Assembly: GCA_900547655.1 (NCBI GenBank)
Contig: URHQ01000013.1
Coordinates: 1 to 32,495 of the forward strand
Direction: 5' to 3'
Source of the DNA: an uncultured Collinsella sp.
GTDB lineage: Bacteria > Actinomycetota > Coriobacteriia > Coriobacteriales > Coriobacteriaceae
Length of the DNA: 32,495 bases
The notes under the pieces were generated by a model. That model had not been told where the DNA came from. It was given only the letters and a program-made list of their open reading frames with translations, and ran no database searches. A program made the position numbers and the translations under genes. This document shows, piece after piece, positions 7,050 to 15,360 of this stretch (position 1 is its first letter; every line of letters starts with the position of its first letter).

Positions 7050-8492
7050 CTATCGACCTCCCTGCGGCACCGTATCATCGCGCATGAGCTCGGCCAGCGC
7101 CTCGCGATCGATACGCAAGGCATCGCCGCCCGCCGGGTCGAGCGAATCGCCCTGTCCAGCGAGATCTTTGGCCCGTTTGCGCTCAGCACGGGAAAGGCCC
7201 CGCTCGCGATACTTTTGCGAATGCGCGGTGTACATGTTGATGAACAGGATGACCAGAAAGCTAAACACGATCACGACGGCGACCCAAAAGAAGGCCACCG
7301 ACGTGTTGCCGCCCATCCATTCAAAGTAGATGGCGATGGGAATGGTCTGCGTAATACCGGCGTAGTTGCCCGCAAAGAACAGGGTGCAGCCAAACTCGCC
7401 CATCGCGCGGGCAAACGCGAGCACCGTGCCGGCGGCAATCGAAGGCCAGCCGAGCGGCATCATGAGCTTGGTAAAGATGCGACGCTCGGACCAGCCCAGC
7501 GTGCGCGCCGCATCGAGCATCTGCGTGTCGAGACTCTCGAAGGCACCGAGCGCCGTACGGTAGACCAGGGGAAACGACACCACCACGGCAGAGATCACCG
7601 CCGCCGGCCACGTAAAGACGATCGAGACGCCGTGCGCGATCAGCCACTGGCCAACGCTGGTCGAGCGACCAAACAGCATAAGCAGCAAAAAGCCGCAGAC
7701 CGTGGGCGGCAGCACCATAGGGATGGTAAAGACCGAGTCGAGCAGGCCCTTGATGCGACTCGAGGTACCCATAGTCTTCCACGCGGCGAACAGGCCCAGC
7801 GCAAAGGAGATCAGCAGGGCAAGGCCGCTCGTTTTTATGGACACCCAAAACGGGCGATAGTCGATGTCGCCCAAAAAGGAGGTCAGAGAGGTCCAGGGCC
7901 CCTGCTCATCCCGCAATACGACAGACGATGCTTCTACCATTTGAGCGCTATCAAGCCAACGCGCGCCGCCCTTGGCATCACCCGGGGCTGATGCAATCAC
8001 CACATAGCGGTCCCCATCCGCACCGCGCTCGTCAAAGCCATAGGTATACCCGCCGACATCAAACGTTGTTTCCGCCGTGACATACCAAGGAAGATCCACG
8101 TCCCCCAGCTGCGCACCTCCCATGCAGTTTGCGCTGTCGAGCTTACAGACGAGGGCCTTGAGACCCGATACGCACTCGTTGTCCTGCGGATCCAATCCAT
8201 ACTTCTCGACCGCCTTGGGCGATATCCACGCCACAACGCGATCGGCAGCAGGCACCACTACAAGGTCCACGTCCTCGTCAACGGGAAACCGGTAGCCCTC
8301 AGGCTGACCCTCCATGGCACGAGCGGTCCCCTTGGCCAACCGCTCAAAACCCTCGATCCCATAGGAAAGCCCATGGGCGGTCGCAGCAACCTGGACCCCG
8401 TCCTCAGCGTCCCCAGCAAACGCAAATCCCGGCACCCAGCAAAGCGCGAAGGTCAAAGCACAGGCGACAAGCATGCGGAATCTATTAAGCAC
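7050..8492 (-). CDS. modB: ModB-type permease with an unusual exported N-terminal domain
   Basis: A 480-residue protein, about twice the usual ModB length. GTG 8492 follows TTGGAG and gives a good signal peptide (LVACALTFALCWVPGFAFA, then GDAE). Residues 27 to about 210 form an extracytoplasmic domain not recognised here; it has Cys in NECVSG, LVCKL and SANCMGG. From about residue 215 the permease follows: several membrane helices, and the EAA loop LDAARTLGWSERRIFTKLMMPLG, then a cytoplasmic basic tail of about 60 residues. In-frame ATG starts at 8561 and 8474 were considered; 8561 lacks a signal-like start and 8474 lacks spacing to an RBS. It lies between modA (68-base gap) and modC. The domain may help capture the ligand or interact with ModA; this is inference. 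Confidence 0.85.
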   Translation of the reverse strand: MLNRFRMLVACALTFALCWVPGFAFAGDAEDGVQVAATAHGLSYGIEGFERLAKGTARAMEGQPEGYRFPVDEDVDLVVVPAADRVVAWISPKAVEKYGLDPQDNECVSGLKALVCKLDSANCMGGAQLGDVDLPWYVTAETTFDVGGYTYGFDERGADGDRYVVIASAPGDAKGGARWLDSAQMVEASSVVLRDEQGPWTSLTSFLGDIDYRPFWVSIKTSGLALLISFALGLFAAWKTMGTSSRIKGLLDSVFTIPMVLPPTVCGFLLLMLFGRSTSVGQWLIAHGVSIVFTWPAAVISAVVVSFPLVYRTALGAFESLDTQMLDAARTLGWSERRIFTKLMMPLGWPSIAAGTVLAFARAMGEFGCTLFFAGNYAGITQTIPIAIYFEWMGGNTSVAFFWVAVVIVFSFLVILFINMYTAHSQKYRERGLSRAERKRAKDLAGQGDSLDPAGGDALRIDREALAELMRDDTVPQGGR

Positions 8493-8560
8493 GAAAAGCT
8501 CCAAGCGAATACAAGGACGGAGTGAAACACAAAACGATGGAATTATCGCGCCAAGCCGCA

Positions 8561-9436
8561 CTACGCGGAAAGCTCAAAGCCGTACTTGGCCCAAATCTTC
8601 TGGGCCTTTTTGTTGGTCAGACAGAAGTCGATGAACGCCTTGGCTTCGTCGGCATGCTCGGAGCTCTCGGCGACAGCGCCCGGATACACGATGGGCTTGT
8701 GCGAGTCCTCGGGACACACGAAGGCCTCCTCGATGCCGTCGTAGCGGAAGATATCGGAGCTGTAGACAAATCCAGCCACGCAGTCGCCTGTGGACACATA
8801 GGCGGCGGCGGTACCAACTTTGTCGGCCAGTGCGACCTTGTCGGCGATCTCGGGAGCATACTCGCCGTCGTCGCCCTCGGTGCCGGTATAGAGGCCCACG
8901 GAGGCCAGAGCCTGGTTGGCGTACTTTCCGGCGGGAACGGTCTTGGCGTCGCCGATGGCGATCTTGCCGTCCAGATTCGCGACGTCGGCGATGGCCTCGA
9001 CCTTGGTGTCGGAGCCCTCGGCGCGAATGATCACGAGGTCGTTGACGAACATGTCCTCACGCGTGTCGGCGTCGACGAGCTCGGCGGTCTCAGCGTCATC
9101 CATGGTGCCCTTGGAAGCGGTGATGAGCACGTCGACCGTGGCGCCGGCCTTCATCTGCTCAACGAGGTCGCCGGAGGCCTTAAACTGCGTATCGGCAAAG
9201 GTGGTGCCGGTCTGGTCGGTGTAGAGCTCCTGGACCTCGGGAAGGGCCTTCTCGAGGGAGTTGGCGGCAAAGACCTGCAGCTCGACGGTTTCCTTCTTGG
9301 AAGAGGCCTTGGCGGAGCCGGCATCGGATCCCGCCGGCTCGGACGTCTTGCTGCCCGAGCAACCGGCAAGACCAAGGCCGGCAGCGGCGACAGCAGAAAG
9401 TGAGACGAATCCGCGGCGTGAAACCATATCGAACAT
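8561..9436 (-). CDS. modA: molybdate-binding lipoprotein
   Basis: Binding protein of 291 residues, slightly long for ModA because of a lipoprotein signal and linker. The start region has SRRGFVSL (Tat-like twin Arg) and lipobox LAGC with Cys26, then a Ser/Lys-rich linker. The mature part begins VELQVFAANSLEKALPEVQELY, the ModA opening in which an early Ser contacts the oxyanion, and later has VDVLITASKGTMDDAE and YVSTGDCVAGFVYSSD, all typical of ModA. ATG 9436 follows GAAAGGG at 6 bases; a TTG two codons earlier is less well placed. It heads modABC, with its own promoter region and dyads at 9497-9549. Confidence 0.88.
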   Translation of the reverse strand: MFDMVSRRGFVSLSAVAAAGLGLAGCSGSKTSEPAGSDAGSAKASSKKETVELQVFAANSLEKALPEVQELYTDQTGTTFADTQFKASGDLVEQMKAGATVDVLITASKGTMDDAETAELVDADTREDMFVNDLVIIRAEGSDTKVEAIADVANLDGKIAIGDAKTVPAGKYANQALASVGLYTGTEGDDGEYAPEIADKVALADKVGTAAAYVSTGDCVAGFVYSSDIFRYDGIEEAFVCPEDSHKPIVYPGAVAESSEHADEAKAFIDFCLTNKKAQKIWAKYGFELSA

Positions 9437-9496
9437 ATTCAACCCTTTCGGACCTTGTGCCCGGGCACCCCACCGCGGGCTTTAGTCTGCAATCAG

Positions 9497-9549
9497 ATTA
9501 TACTTTGTTGCGAATAATGATTATGAGAAATTATTCTCTCCAGAGAATA
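9497..9549 (-). promoter_or_regulatory. modA promoter region with overlapping dyads
   Basis: A perfect -10 TATAAT (minus strand) lies at 9497-9502, about 60 bases before modA. No good -35 is seen at the right distance, which suggests activator or repressor control. Just upstream are GAATAAT/ATTATTC arms (9511-9517, 9530-9536) and TATTCTCT-CC-AGAGAATA (9532-9549, 8-bp arms). These are candidate operators for a molybdate-sensing regulator (ModE-like) or other factor. Confidence 0.5.
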
Positions 9550-9597
9550 TAGTTTCGTGTTGCCGTGCACCTTGGCGTCGCTTCGGCGGAAAACAAA

Positions 9598-9626
9598 GGC
9601 GGAGCAGCCGTTCAGGTCGCCCCGCC
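9598..9626 (-). terminator. terminator after the MogA/MoaB-like gene
   Basis: Minus-strand stem GGCGGGGC / GCTCCGCC (8 pairs, one G-U) followed by TTTGTTTT. It separates moeA-mog from modABC, which has its own promoter. Confidence 0.75.
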
Positions 9627-9639
9627 GCAGGTAAACCGC

Positions 9640-10119
9640 TTAGTTGGTATGTCCGCCGCCCGCTGTCATCTGAGCCGCATGCTCCAGCTGGTCCGCTATG
9701 GCCTCCCAGCTTTCGCGGGCAGCCTTCGTAGAACCGGGAAAGTTTACGACAAGTGTATGACCTCGTTGCATGCAAATAGCGCGTGAGAGCATAGCGCGGC
9801 GCGTCTTGGTCATCGAGTACGCACGGATTGCCTCGGCAATACCCGGCACATCACGGTCGCAGACGGCACGCGTCGCCTCGGGCGTCACATCGCGCATCGA
9901 AAGCCCCGTGCCGCCGCAGGTAAGCACGACATTGGCGTGGCACTCATCGGCGGCTTCCGCAATGGCATCACCGATCTCGCTGACGTCGTCGCGCACGACC
10001 ACATGTGAGGCGACCGTCCAGCCCTGTGCCTCGATAAGATCCTCGAGTGCGGCTCCAGCCTCGTCCTGGGCAAGATCGCGTGTGTCCGAGCACGTCACGA
10101 TCGAAATCTTCAACTCCAT
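9640..10119 (-). CDS. molybdenum cofactor biosynthesis protein, MogA/MoaB family
   Basis: A 159-residue cytoplasmic protein that would adenylylate molybdopterin ahead of metal insertion by MoeA. It has the family core TCGGTGLSMRDVTPEATRAV (residues 68-87), with GGTG for nucleotide/pterin binding and the PEA stretch. ATG 10119 follows AGGAGGAA; 43 further in-frame upstream codons overlap moeA and were rejected. It starts 10 bases after the moeA stop, so the pair is an operon. MogA and MoaB cannot be told apart by eye, so no symbol is given. Confidence 0.9.
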   Translation of the reverse strand: MELKISIVTCSDTRDLAQDEAGAALEDLIEAQGWTVASHVVVRDDVSEIGDAIAEAADECHANVVLTCGGTGLSMRDVTPEATRAVCDRDVPGIAEAIRAYSMTKTRRAMLSRAICMQRGHTLVVNFPGSTKAARESWEAIADQLEHAAQMTAGGGHTN

Positions 10120-10129
10120 AGCGTTCCTC

Positions 10130-11392
10130 CTATAGCGCCGTTCCCTCGGGCAGGTCAACGCGAACAACGTCCACGGCATCTCCCGCCTTGAGCTCGCACG
10201 GTCCTTCGTCAATACGCAGTAGGCAGTTGGCCCGCTGCATCGTGCCAAGCAGCGCCGAATTCTGCGACTTGGCCTCGGTCACCAACAGCTCACCGGTCTC
10301 GGGGTCGCGCAAAACCGTGGCGCGATCGAAGAAGCGGCGGGGCTGTCGCTTTTTCACGCCGTGCGTGAGCGTCGCCTGCTGCACGGAACGCGCACCCTCG
10401 GCAAAGCCGCGCATCTTGCGGATCGCCGGACGGGCAAGCATCTCAAAGCCCACATACGCCGCGGCCGGATTACCTGAAAGCCCCAGGTAGGGCTTACCTC
10501 CGAGCAGGCCAAACGTGATGGCCTTGCCCGGACGCATCGAGATGCGGTCAAACAGCACCTCGCCCTCGCGCTTAACCAGTGCCGTCACGTAGTCGTAGTC
10601 GCCCGCCGAGGCGCCACCGCTCGTAATGACAAAATCGCACTCCTGCACGGCACGATGTACCAGCTCGGCAATCGCCTGCTCATCGTCGGGCGCAATGCCG
10701 TAGAACACGGGCTCGGCGCCGGCATCGAGCGCCTCGGCCATCAACGCCGACGAGTTGGAGTCGCGAATCTGCCCGCGCGCCGGCAGCTCACTCGGCGCGA
10801 CCAGTTCCGTCCCCAGCGAGATAATGCCCACACGCGGGGCAGCGTGCACCTTCAGGCTCGCGTAACCGGCGCTTGCCAGTAAGCCGGCGCCGGCCGAGGC
10901 CACAACCTCGCTGGCGCGCATCACGATATCGCCGGCATGGGCCTCCTCGGCGGCAGAGCGAACGTTCTCCCCCACCTTGGCAGGCGCCGAGAACCTCACA
11001 CGCGAGCCCTCGTTGCCGTCACCGTCGAGCACATCGACGATCTCGTACTTCACTACGGCATCGGCGCCCTCGGGCACCGGCGCGCCCGTCATGATGCGGA
11101 CCGTCTCGCCCGCACCGATTGTGCCCTCAAACACATGGCCCGCGGCCTCGTGCCCAATAACGTCGAGCGTCACCGGCGTCTCGCCAGACGCCTGCGCCAA
11201 GTCCGCCGAGCGCACGGCATATCCGTCCATAGCGCTGTTGGCAAACGGCGAGATATCGATATCGGCCACCGCGTCCTCGGCCAAGGGAAGACCGGCGGCC
11301 TGCCACACGGGAATCTCGACGAGATCGGTCGGAGCAACGTGCGACAGAACAATCGACTGCGCGTCCTCCAGCGGAATGAGTTTCTCTGCCAT
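10130..11392 (-). CDS. moeA: molybdopterin molybdotransferase
   Basis: A 420-residue MoeA, normal length, which inserts molybdate into adenylylated molybdopterin. Landmarks: the N-terminal domain with FANSAMDGYAVRS; the molybdopterin-binding fold with ITSGGASAGDYDYV; then MRPGKAITFG and GLSGNPAAAYVGFE; and a C-terminal beta domain. ATG 11392 has AAGAGG at 5 bases; a GTG two codons upstream overlaps that RBS. It is the first gene of the moeA-mog operon and stands upstream of modABC, so uptake and cofactor assembly are linked. Confidence 0.95.
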   Translation of the reverse strand: MAEKLIPLEDAQSIVLSHVAPTDLVEIPVWQAAGLPLAEDAVADIDISPFANSAMDGYAVRSADLAQASGETPVTLDVIGHEAAGHVFEGTIGAGETVRIMTGAPVPEGADAVVKYEIVDVLDGDGNEGSRVRFSAPAKVGENVRSAAEEAHAGDIVMRASEVVASAGAGLLASAGYASLKVHAAPRVGIISLGTELVAPSELPARGQIRDSNSSALMAEALDAGAEPVFYGIAPDDEQAIAELVHRAVQECDFVITSGGASAGDYDYVTALVKREGEVLFDRISMRPGKAITFGLLGGKPYLGLSGNPAAAYVGFEMLARPAIRKMRGFAEGARSVQQATLTHGVKKRQPRRFFDRATVLRDPETGELLVTEAKSQNSALLGTMQRANCLLRIDEGPCELKAGDAVDVVRVDLPEGTAL

Positions 11393-11410
11393 ATGCACCT
11401 CTTAATGCCA

Positions 11411-11431
11411 CGGCGCACAACAGGAGCGCCG
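11411..11431 (-). promoter_or_regulatory. stem-loop in the moeA leader
   Basis: CGGCGC/GCGCCG (6 bp, loop of 9) lies 20 bases ahead of the moeA start. A possible minus -10 TATACT lies at 11450-11455 with no convincing -35. Function unknown. Confidence 0.35.
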
Positions 11432-11568
11432 ATTCTTTATGCTTGTCTCAGTATAATCCCCCGCCGCACGACAGCGACACGACCCACGTTCTCGAATACA
11501 TCTGTCGGCCGCAAGCCGCGAAACAGAACCGAAAACCAACCAGCCGGTTTGTCACGTTTGGCACGTTC

Positions 11569-11574
11569 TATAAT
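11569..11574 (+). promoter_or_regulatory. -10 element upstream of the CLC gene
   Basis: A perfect TATAAT 30 bases ahead of the CLC start. TTGTCA (11550-11555 region) is too close to be a standard -35 (14 bases), so only the -10 is proposed. No fluoride riboswitch was recognised in 11405-11603. Confidence 0.4.
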
Positions 11575-11603
11575 GCTCGTGTTGCAACCTAAAAGAGGAA
11601 CGT

Positions 11604-13025
11604 ATGACTCATAACGACAAACCCGAAAGCGCAAACGAGGCGCAAGACCATCCCCAGCCGCTCGACGACGGCGGCTTTTTCTCCCTGAACGACGTCATCA
11701 CGGCAGGCAGGCATCAACTTACCCGCTCCGAGCATCTCTTGGCTGCCGACACGCGCCGCAACGCCCGCAACCTACTCGCGAGCGCCAAGTTGCTCGTACT
11801 CGTCGTCATCGTCTCGCTCGCCATGGGCGTTGCCGCTTGGGCGTTTTTGGCCTCGTTGAATATCGCGACCGACTATCGCGAGCACCATGTGTGGGTCTAC
11901 GCCTTGCTTCCCGTTGTGGGCGTTGCCACCGCATGGGTGTACAAAAACCACGGTCTTGCCGCCAAGCGTGGCAACAACCTGGTCATCGACTCCGCTCTGG
12001 GCACACGCCTCATCCATATGCGCATGGCCGTCCTCACCTTCGTATGCTCCACGCTCACGCACCTCACGGGCGGATCGGCCGGTCGCGAGGGAGCTGCGGT
12101 GCAGATTGGCGGCACCATCGCCAGCAACATCTCGAGCCTCGCCCACCTCAAAAAGCATGACCACCACGACCTCATGCTCGCCGGCATCTCGTCGGCCTTT
12201 GGCGCCGTATTCGGTTCGCCCCTTGCCGGAGCTTTCTTTGGCATGGAGATGTGCTTTATCGGCAAGATCGACTACACTGCGGGCATCTACTGCCTGGTCG
12301 CCTCGTTTACCGGCTACTTTACGTCGCTTGCCTTGGGAACCGAGTACGAGGCGAATGTCATCGCCAGCGTTCCCGCCATGACGCCCAAAACGGTCGTCAT
12401 CGTTGTTATCAGCGCCATTATCTTCGGTCTGACGGCACGCCTCTTTGCCTGGTCGGTTCGAACCGTCAAGAGCCTGTACGGTCGCTTTATCACCAATTAC
12501 CTCGTTCGCGCACTTATAGGCGCACTCGTGGTTTTGGCCGCCTATGCCCTCCTCGACTCCTGGAACTACGCCGGCCTTTCCACGTGGCTTTCCGGCGCCG
12601 GATTTGCAGGCAACACCACCCTGGCGGACGCAGCCATCAAGTTGGTCGTCACAGCGCTTACCCTGGGCGCGGGCTTCCAAGGCGGCGAGGTCACGCCCCT
12701 GTTTGGCATCGGAGCGGCGCTCGGCGGATGGATCGGTTGCCTCACCGGGCTCGACCCCAGTTTTCTGGCGGCTCTCGGCATGCTCGGCGTCTTCTGTGCC
12801 GGCCTCAACGTGCCCATCACCACCTGTATGATGGCCATCGACCTGTTCCACGGCACGGCCGCCGGGTTCTTTGTCATCGTGGCCTTTATCAGCTACCTAA
12901 CCGGCGGACACCGCGGCGTGTACCCCGCCCAGCGCATCATCTCTCCCAAGCGCCGTTCGCTTATCGTGGATGAGGGCGGTACGGTAGCGGATGCTATCGA
13001 GCGCCACAACGACCTGATAGAGTAG
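11604..13025 (+). CDS. CLC-family anion/proton antiporter, possibly the fluoride-exporting CLC-F type
   Basis: A 473-residue polytopic membrane protein of normal CLC length. Signatures in order: RGNNLVIDSAL where chloride CLCs have GSGIP; GSAGREGAAVQIGG (GREG motif, no Pro after it); AFGAVFGSPLAGAFFGMEM; and GAGFQGGEVTPLFGIGAALG. The GNN and GGEVTPLF forms resemble the CLC-F fluoride/proton antiporters more than classical chloride transporters; this reading is from memory of the family and is moderate. A hydrophilic N-terminus of about 50 residues precedes the first helix. ATG 11604 follows AGAGGAA. It is transcribed away from moeA and followed 86 bases later by the lipid kinase. Confidence 0.88.
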   Translation: MTHNDKPESANEAQDHPQPLDDGGFFSLNDVITAGRHQLTRSEHLLAADTRRNARNLLASAKLLVLVVIVSLAMGVAAWAFLASLNIATDYREHHVWVYALLPVVGVATAWVYKNHGLAAKRGNNLVIDSALGTRLIHMRMAVLTFVCSTLTHLTGGSAGREGAAVQIGGTIASNISSLAHLKKHDHHDLMLAGISSAFGAVFGSPLAGAFFGMEMCFIGKIDYTAGIYCLVASFTGYFTSLALGTEYEANVIASVPAMTPKTVVIVVISAIIFGLTARLFAWSVRTVKSLYGRFITNYLVRALIGALVVLAAYALLDSWNYAGLSTWLSGAGFAGNTTLADAAIKLVVTALTLGAGFQGGEVTPLFGIGAALGGWIGCLTGLDPSFLAALGMLGVFCAGLNVPITTCMMAIDLFHGTAAGFFVIVAFISYLTGGHRGVYPAQRIISPKRRSLIVDEGGTVADAIERHNDLIE

Positions 13026-13111
13026 ATGCAATAATCGCCGTGCAGCCACAATCAGGGGCAATTCGACCTGAGTGCGACCGCACCGTCATGCCACACGCCA
13101 GGAGTCGCCCC

Positions 13112-14074
13112 ATGCACGCAACTGATTTTGGTCGCACGCTCATCATCGCCAATCCTGCCGCCCAGTCGGGCGCCGCGCATGAGGTTGCCGAGCGCCTGCA
13201 ACGCTTTTTGGATATGACCGCGCGCGCATCCCAGTTTGACTTGGTGCTGACCGAGCGCATGGGGCATGCCAAGGAGCTGGCCGCCCAGGCAACGGGCTAC
13301 CGCACTGTCATCGCACTCGGTGGCGACGGCGTGATTCACGAGGTCGTCAACGGGCTTATGACGCAAAAGGAAGACGCCCGCCCTGCTCTTGCCATCCTAC
13401 CCGTGGGTTCCGGCAACGATTTTGCCCAAACGCTCGGTATCGAAGATTTCTCCGGCAAGGATTTTGGCGCGCTGCTCACCTGCGAGCTGCAGCGTCAGGA
13501 CATCGGGCGCATTCGCTCGTGGAGCCCTGCGAGCGGCAGCGGCGATGCTGCCGTTGAGTACTACGACCAGACGCTTTCGATCGGCATCGATGCCGCCATC
13601 GGCCTTGGCACCACCGAGCTGCGCAAAAAGACCGGCTTGACGGGCGCGCCGCTCTACACCCTCTCGGGACTTGAGCAGTTTGGCCTACGCTATCGCAACT
13701 ACCCCATGACAGTCAGCTTTGACGGCGCGCCCGCCGAGCGCGTGAGGGCGATCATCATGGCGATTCAGCTGGGCCCCACGTATGGCTCGGGCTATCGCAT
13801 CTGCCCCGATGCCGACCCCTGTGACGGTATATTCGACGTCTGCTACGCCTGCGGCCCCGTTCCGCGCGCGGTCGCGCTTCCCATGTTCCTTTCGGCCAAA
13901 GATGGCCACCACACCAAGCTGCCACCGGTTCGCATGCGCCGCTGTCGCCATGCCGAGCTTACCTTTGAGGAGCCCGACTACCCCATCCAGGCCGACGGCG
14001 AGCCCATCGTCGCCTCGCGCATCGACGTGGACATCCTTCCCGCCGTCCTCGAGGTCTGGCACCCCACCCACTAG
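13112..14074 (+). CDS. diacylglycerol kinase / YegS-like lipid kinase
   Basis: A 320-residue kinase of the diacylglycerol kinase catalytic-domain family, which phosphorylates diacylglycerol or a related lipid at the membrane. Motifs: IIANPAAQSG (residues 11-20), the nucleotide loop ALGGDGVIHEVVNG (68-81) and PVGSGNDFAQTLG (97-109), and the C-terminal QADGEP near the end, all typical of the DgkB/YegS family. ATG 13112 has CAGGAG at 8 bases; an ATG at 13040 lacks an RBS. A long palindrome just after the stop (14082-14152) probably ends this transcript. Confidence 0.9.
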   Translation: MHATDFGRTLIIANPAAQSGAAHEVAERLQRFLDMTARASQFDLVLTERMGHAKELAAQATGYRTVIALGGDGVIHEVVNGLMTQKEDARPALAILPVGSGNDFAQTLGIEDFSGKDFGALLTCELQRQDIGRIRSWSPASGSGDAAVEYYDQTLSIGIDAAIGLGTTELRKKTGLTGAPLYTLSGLEQFGLRYRNYPMTVSFDGAPAERVRAIIMAIQLGPTYGSGYRICPDADPCDGIFDVCYACGPVPRAVALPMFLSAKDGHHTKLPPVRMRRCRHAELTFEEPDYPIQADGEPIVASRIDVDILPAVLEVWHPTH

Positions 14075-14081
14075 CCATCCC

Positions 14082-14152
14082 TAAGTTGCGGTGAAATAGG
14101 GACTGTTTATGCAGCTAAAGCCGCAAAACAGTCCCTATTTCACCGCAACTTA
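14082..14152. repeat. REP-like palindrome with 27-bp perfect arms
   Basis: Arms 14082-14108 and 14126-14152 are exact inverted copies around a 17-base loop. The core AACAGTCCCTATTTCACC resembles the palindrome at 14567-14597 (ACAGTCCCTTTGTCAC). It lies between convergent genes and could act as a two-way terminator, though no T-run follows either arm. Confidence 0.85.
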
Positions 14153-14160
14153 TGAAGAGA

Positions 14161-14541
14161 TCATTCGTCGCTGCCCGGTTTGCGACGGTTGACCTTTTTA
14201 ATGGCGTTGAAGTGCTTGTCATTGAGCCTGCGCTGGCGCGATCGCTGTGGCACTTTGGTCTTGACGCGACGGCGCGGCGGGCGCCCGCGACGCTCAAGCT
14301 CTACCCTCAGCTTACGCAGACAGCTCGCACGATTCTGGAACTGACTACGGCTCTCGCGCGCCGTCACGACAATCCCCGAAGGGATATGTTTCATGCGCAC
14401 CGCCGAGTCCGTCGTGTTCACGCCCTGTCCGCCCGGGCCCGTCGCGCGAAACACCTGCACCTCGCAATCGCGTGCCAACTCCTCGACCGACATCTCGGCA
14501 TAGTGCGCATACTCACGCCATCCCATCTTGTTCTCATCCAT
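14161..14541 (-). CDS. release-factor-like peptidyl-tRNA hydrolase (GGQ domain only, ArfB/YaeJ-like)
   Basis: A 126-residue protein made up only of a class-I release factor catalytic domain: the GGQ loop is RATGPGGQGVN (GGQ at residues 37-39). Codon-reading domains are absent. It ends in a very basic tail (RRGRPPRRRVKTKV and on), as in ribosome-rescue factors that insert a basic tail in the mRNA channel. It should release stalled peptides from ribosomes; rescue rather than another hydrolase role is inferred. ATG 14541 follows GGGGAGG. It lies between two related palindromes, 14082-14152 and 14567-14597. Confidence 0.85.
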   Translation of the reverse strand: MDENKMGWREYAHYAEMSVEELARDCEVQVFRATGPGGQGVNTTDSAVRMKHIPSGIVVTARESRSQFQNRASCLRKLRVELERRGRPPRRRVKTKVPQRSRQRRLNDKHFNAIKKVNRRKPGSDE

Positions 14542-14566
14542 ATCAACACCTCCCCTCATACAAAAA

Positions 14567-14597
14567 ATGTGACAAAGGGACAGTCCCTTTGTCACAT
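14567..14597 (-). terminator. palindrome and terminator of xpt (REP-like)
   Basis: 15-bp perfect arms (14567-14581, 14583-14597) around a single central base. On the minus strand it is followed by a T6 tract (14562-14567), 28 bases after the xpt stop, so it should terminate xpt. The core is shared with the repeat at 14082-14152. Confidence 0.8.
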
Positions 14598-14624
14598 CGC
14601 ATACCAATCGCTTGTGTTGCACGC

Positions 14625-15203
14625 TTAGGCGAAGGTGATCTCGCCGGTCTCGCAGTCCATATCGGCGATACGGGCCAGGCTCTCGACGCGGAAGCCGCGC
14701 TCGCGGAGCTTATCGCCACCGCCCTGGAAGCCCTTCTCCACTGCAATGCCAATACCGGACACCTCGGCACCCGCAGCCTCGCAGATCTTGATAAGACCCT
14801 CGAGCGCGCAGCCGTTGGCCAAAAAGTCGTCGATGATCAGGACCTTGTCGCCCTCGGACAGGAAACGCTTGCCAACGATGACCGGGTACTCCTTCTGTTT
14901 GGTAAAGGAGTAGATGGTCGTGGCATACTGCTCGCCGTCAAGGTTGATGGACTGCGCCTTCTTGGCAAAGACCACCGGCACGCCGCCAAAATGCTGAGCC
15001 GCGATGCAAGCCATGCCAATGCCCGAAGCCTCAATCGTCAGGATCTTGTTGATCTCGACACCCTCGAACAGACGGGCCCACTCGGCACCCATGTGGTCAA
15101 ACAGCTCAACGTCGCACTGGTGGTTGAGGAAGGCATCAACCTTAAGGACGTTACCGGCCTTTACGATGCCGTCATGGCGAATACGATCCTCAAGCTCCTG
15201 CAT
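14625..15203 (-). CDS. xpt: xanthine phosphoribosyltransferase
   Basis: A 192-residue cytoplasmic enzyme converting xanthine and PRPP to XMP in purine salvage. It closely follows the Xpt family along its length: VLKVDAFLNHQ, ILTIEASGIGMA, VVFAKK, YSFTKQKEYPVIV, and the PRPP loop VLIIDDFLANGCALEGL, then GIGIAVEKGFQGGGDKL and VESLARI. ATG 15203 follows AAGGGG. In several Gram-positive bacteria xpt is under a purine riboswitch; none was recognised in 15204-15360. It is a single gene ended by the palindrome at 14567. Confidence 0.95.
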   Translation of the reverse strand: MQELEDRIRHDGIVKAGNVLKVDAFLNHQCDVELFDHMGAEWARLFEGVEINKILTIEASGIGMACIAAQHFGGVPVVFAKKAQSINLDGEQYATTIYSFTKQKEYPVIVGKRFLSEGDKVLIIDDFLANGCALEGLIKICEAAGAEVSGIGIAVEKGFQGGGDKLRERGFRVESLARIADMDCETGEITFA

Positions 15204-15360
15204 GGCGCAACCCCTTCTCGCGGCAACGATACCGCGCGATTAATAAACGTTGTTCGATAGTCTACCACGGACCGACCCCCGCCCGCCCCACAAGCAGCAT
15301 CGCACCACAAACCAGTCTTTTTGGGACGGCGCGAATCGTGGCAGACAGCCTCCCAACACG

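Noticed and set aside
11772..12851. Minus-strand open frame of about 359 codons
   Set aside because: Antisense to the CLC gene; charged, low-quality composition.
14567..14597. Two-unit CRISPR-like repeat with 14082-14152
   Set aside because: The copies are palindromes of different length separated by a gene, with no regular spacing and no cas genes.
15204..15360. Purine riboswitch upstream of xpt
   Set aside because: The conserved three-way junction core was not found.
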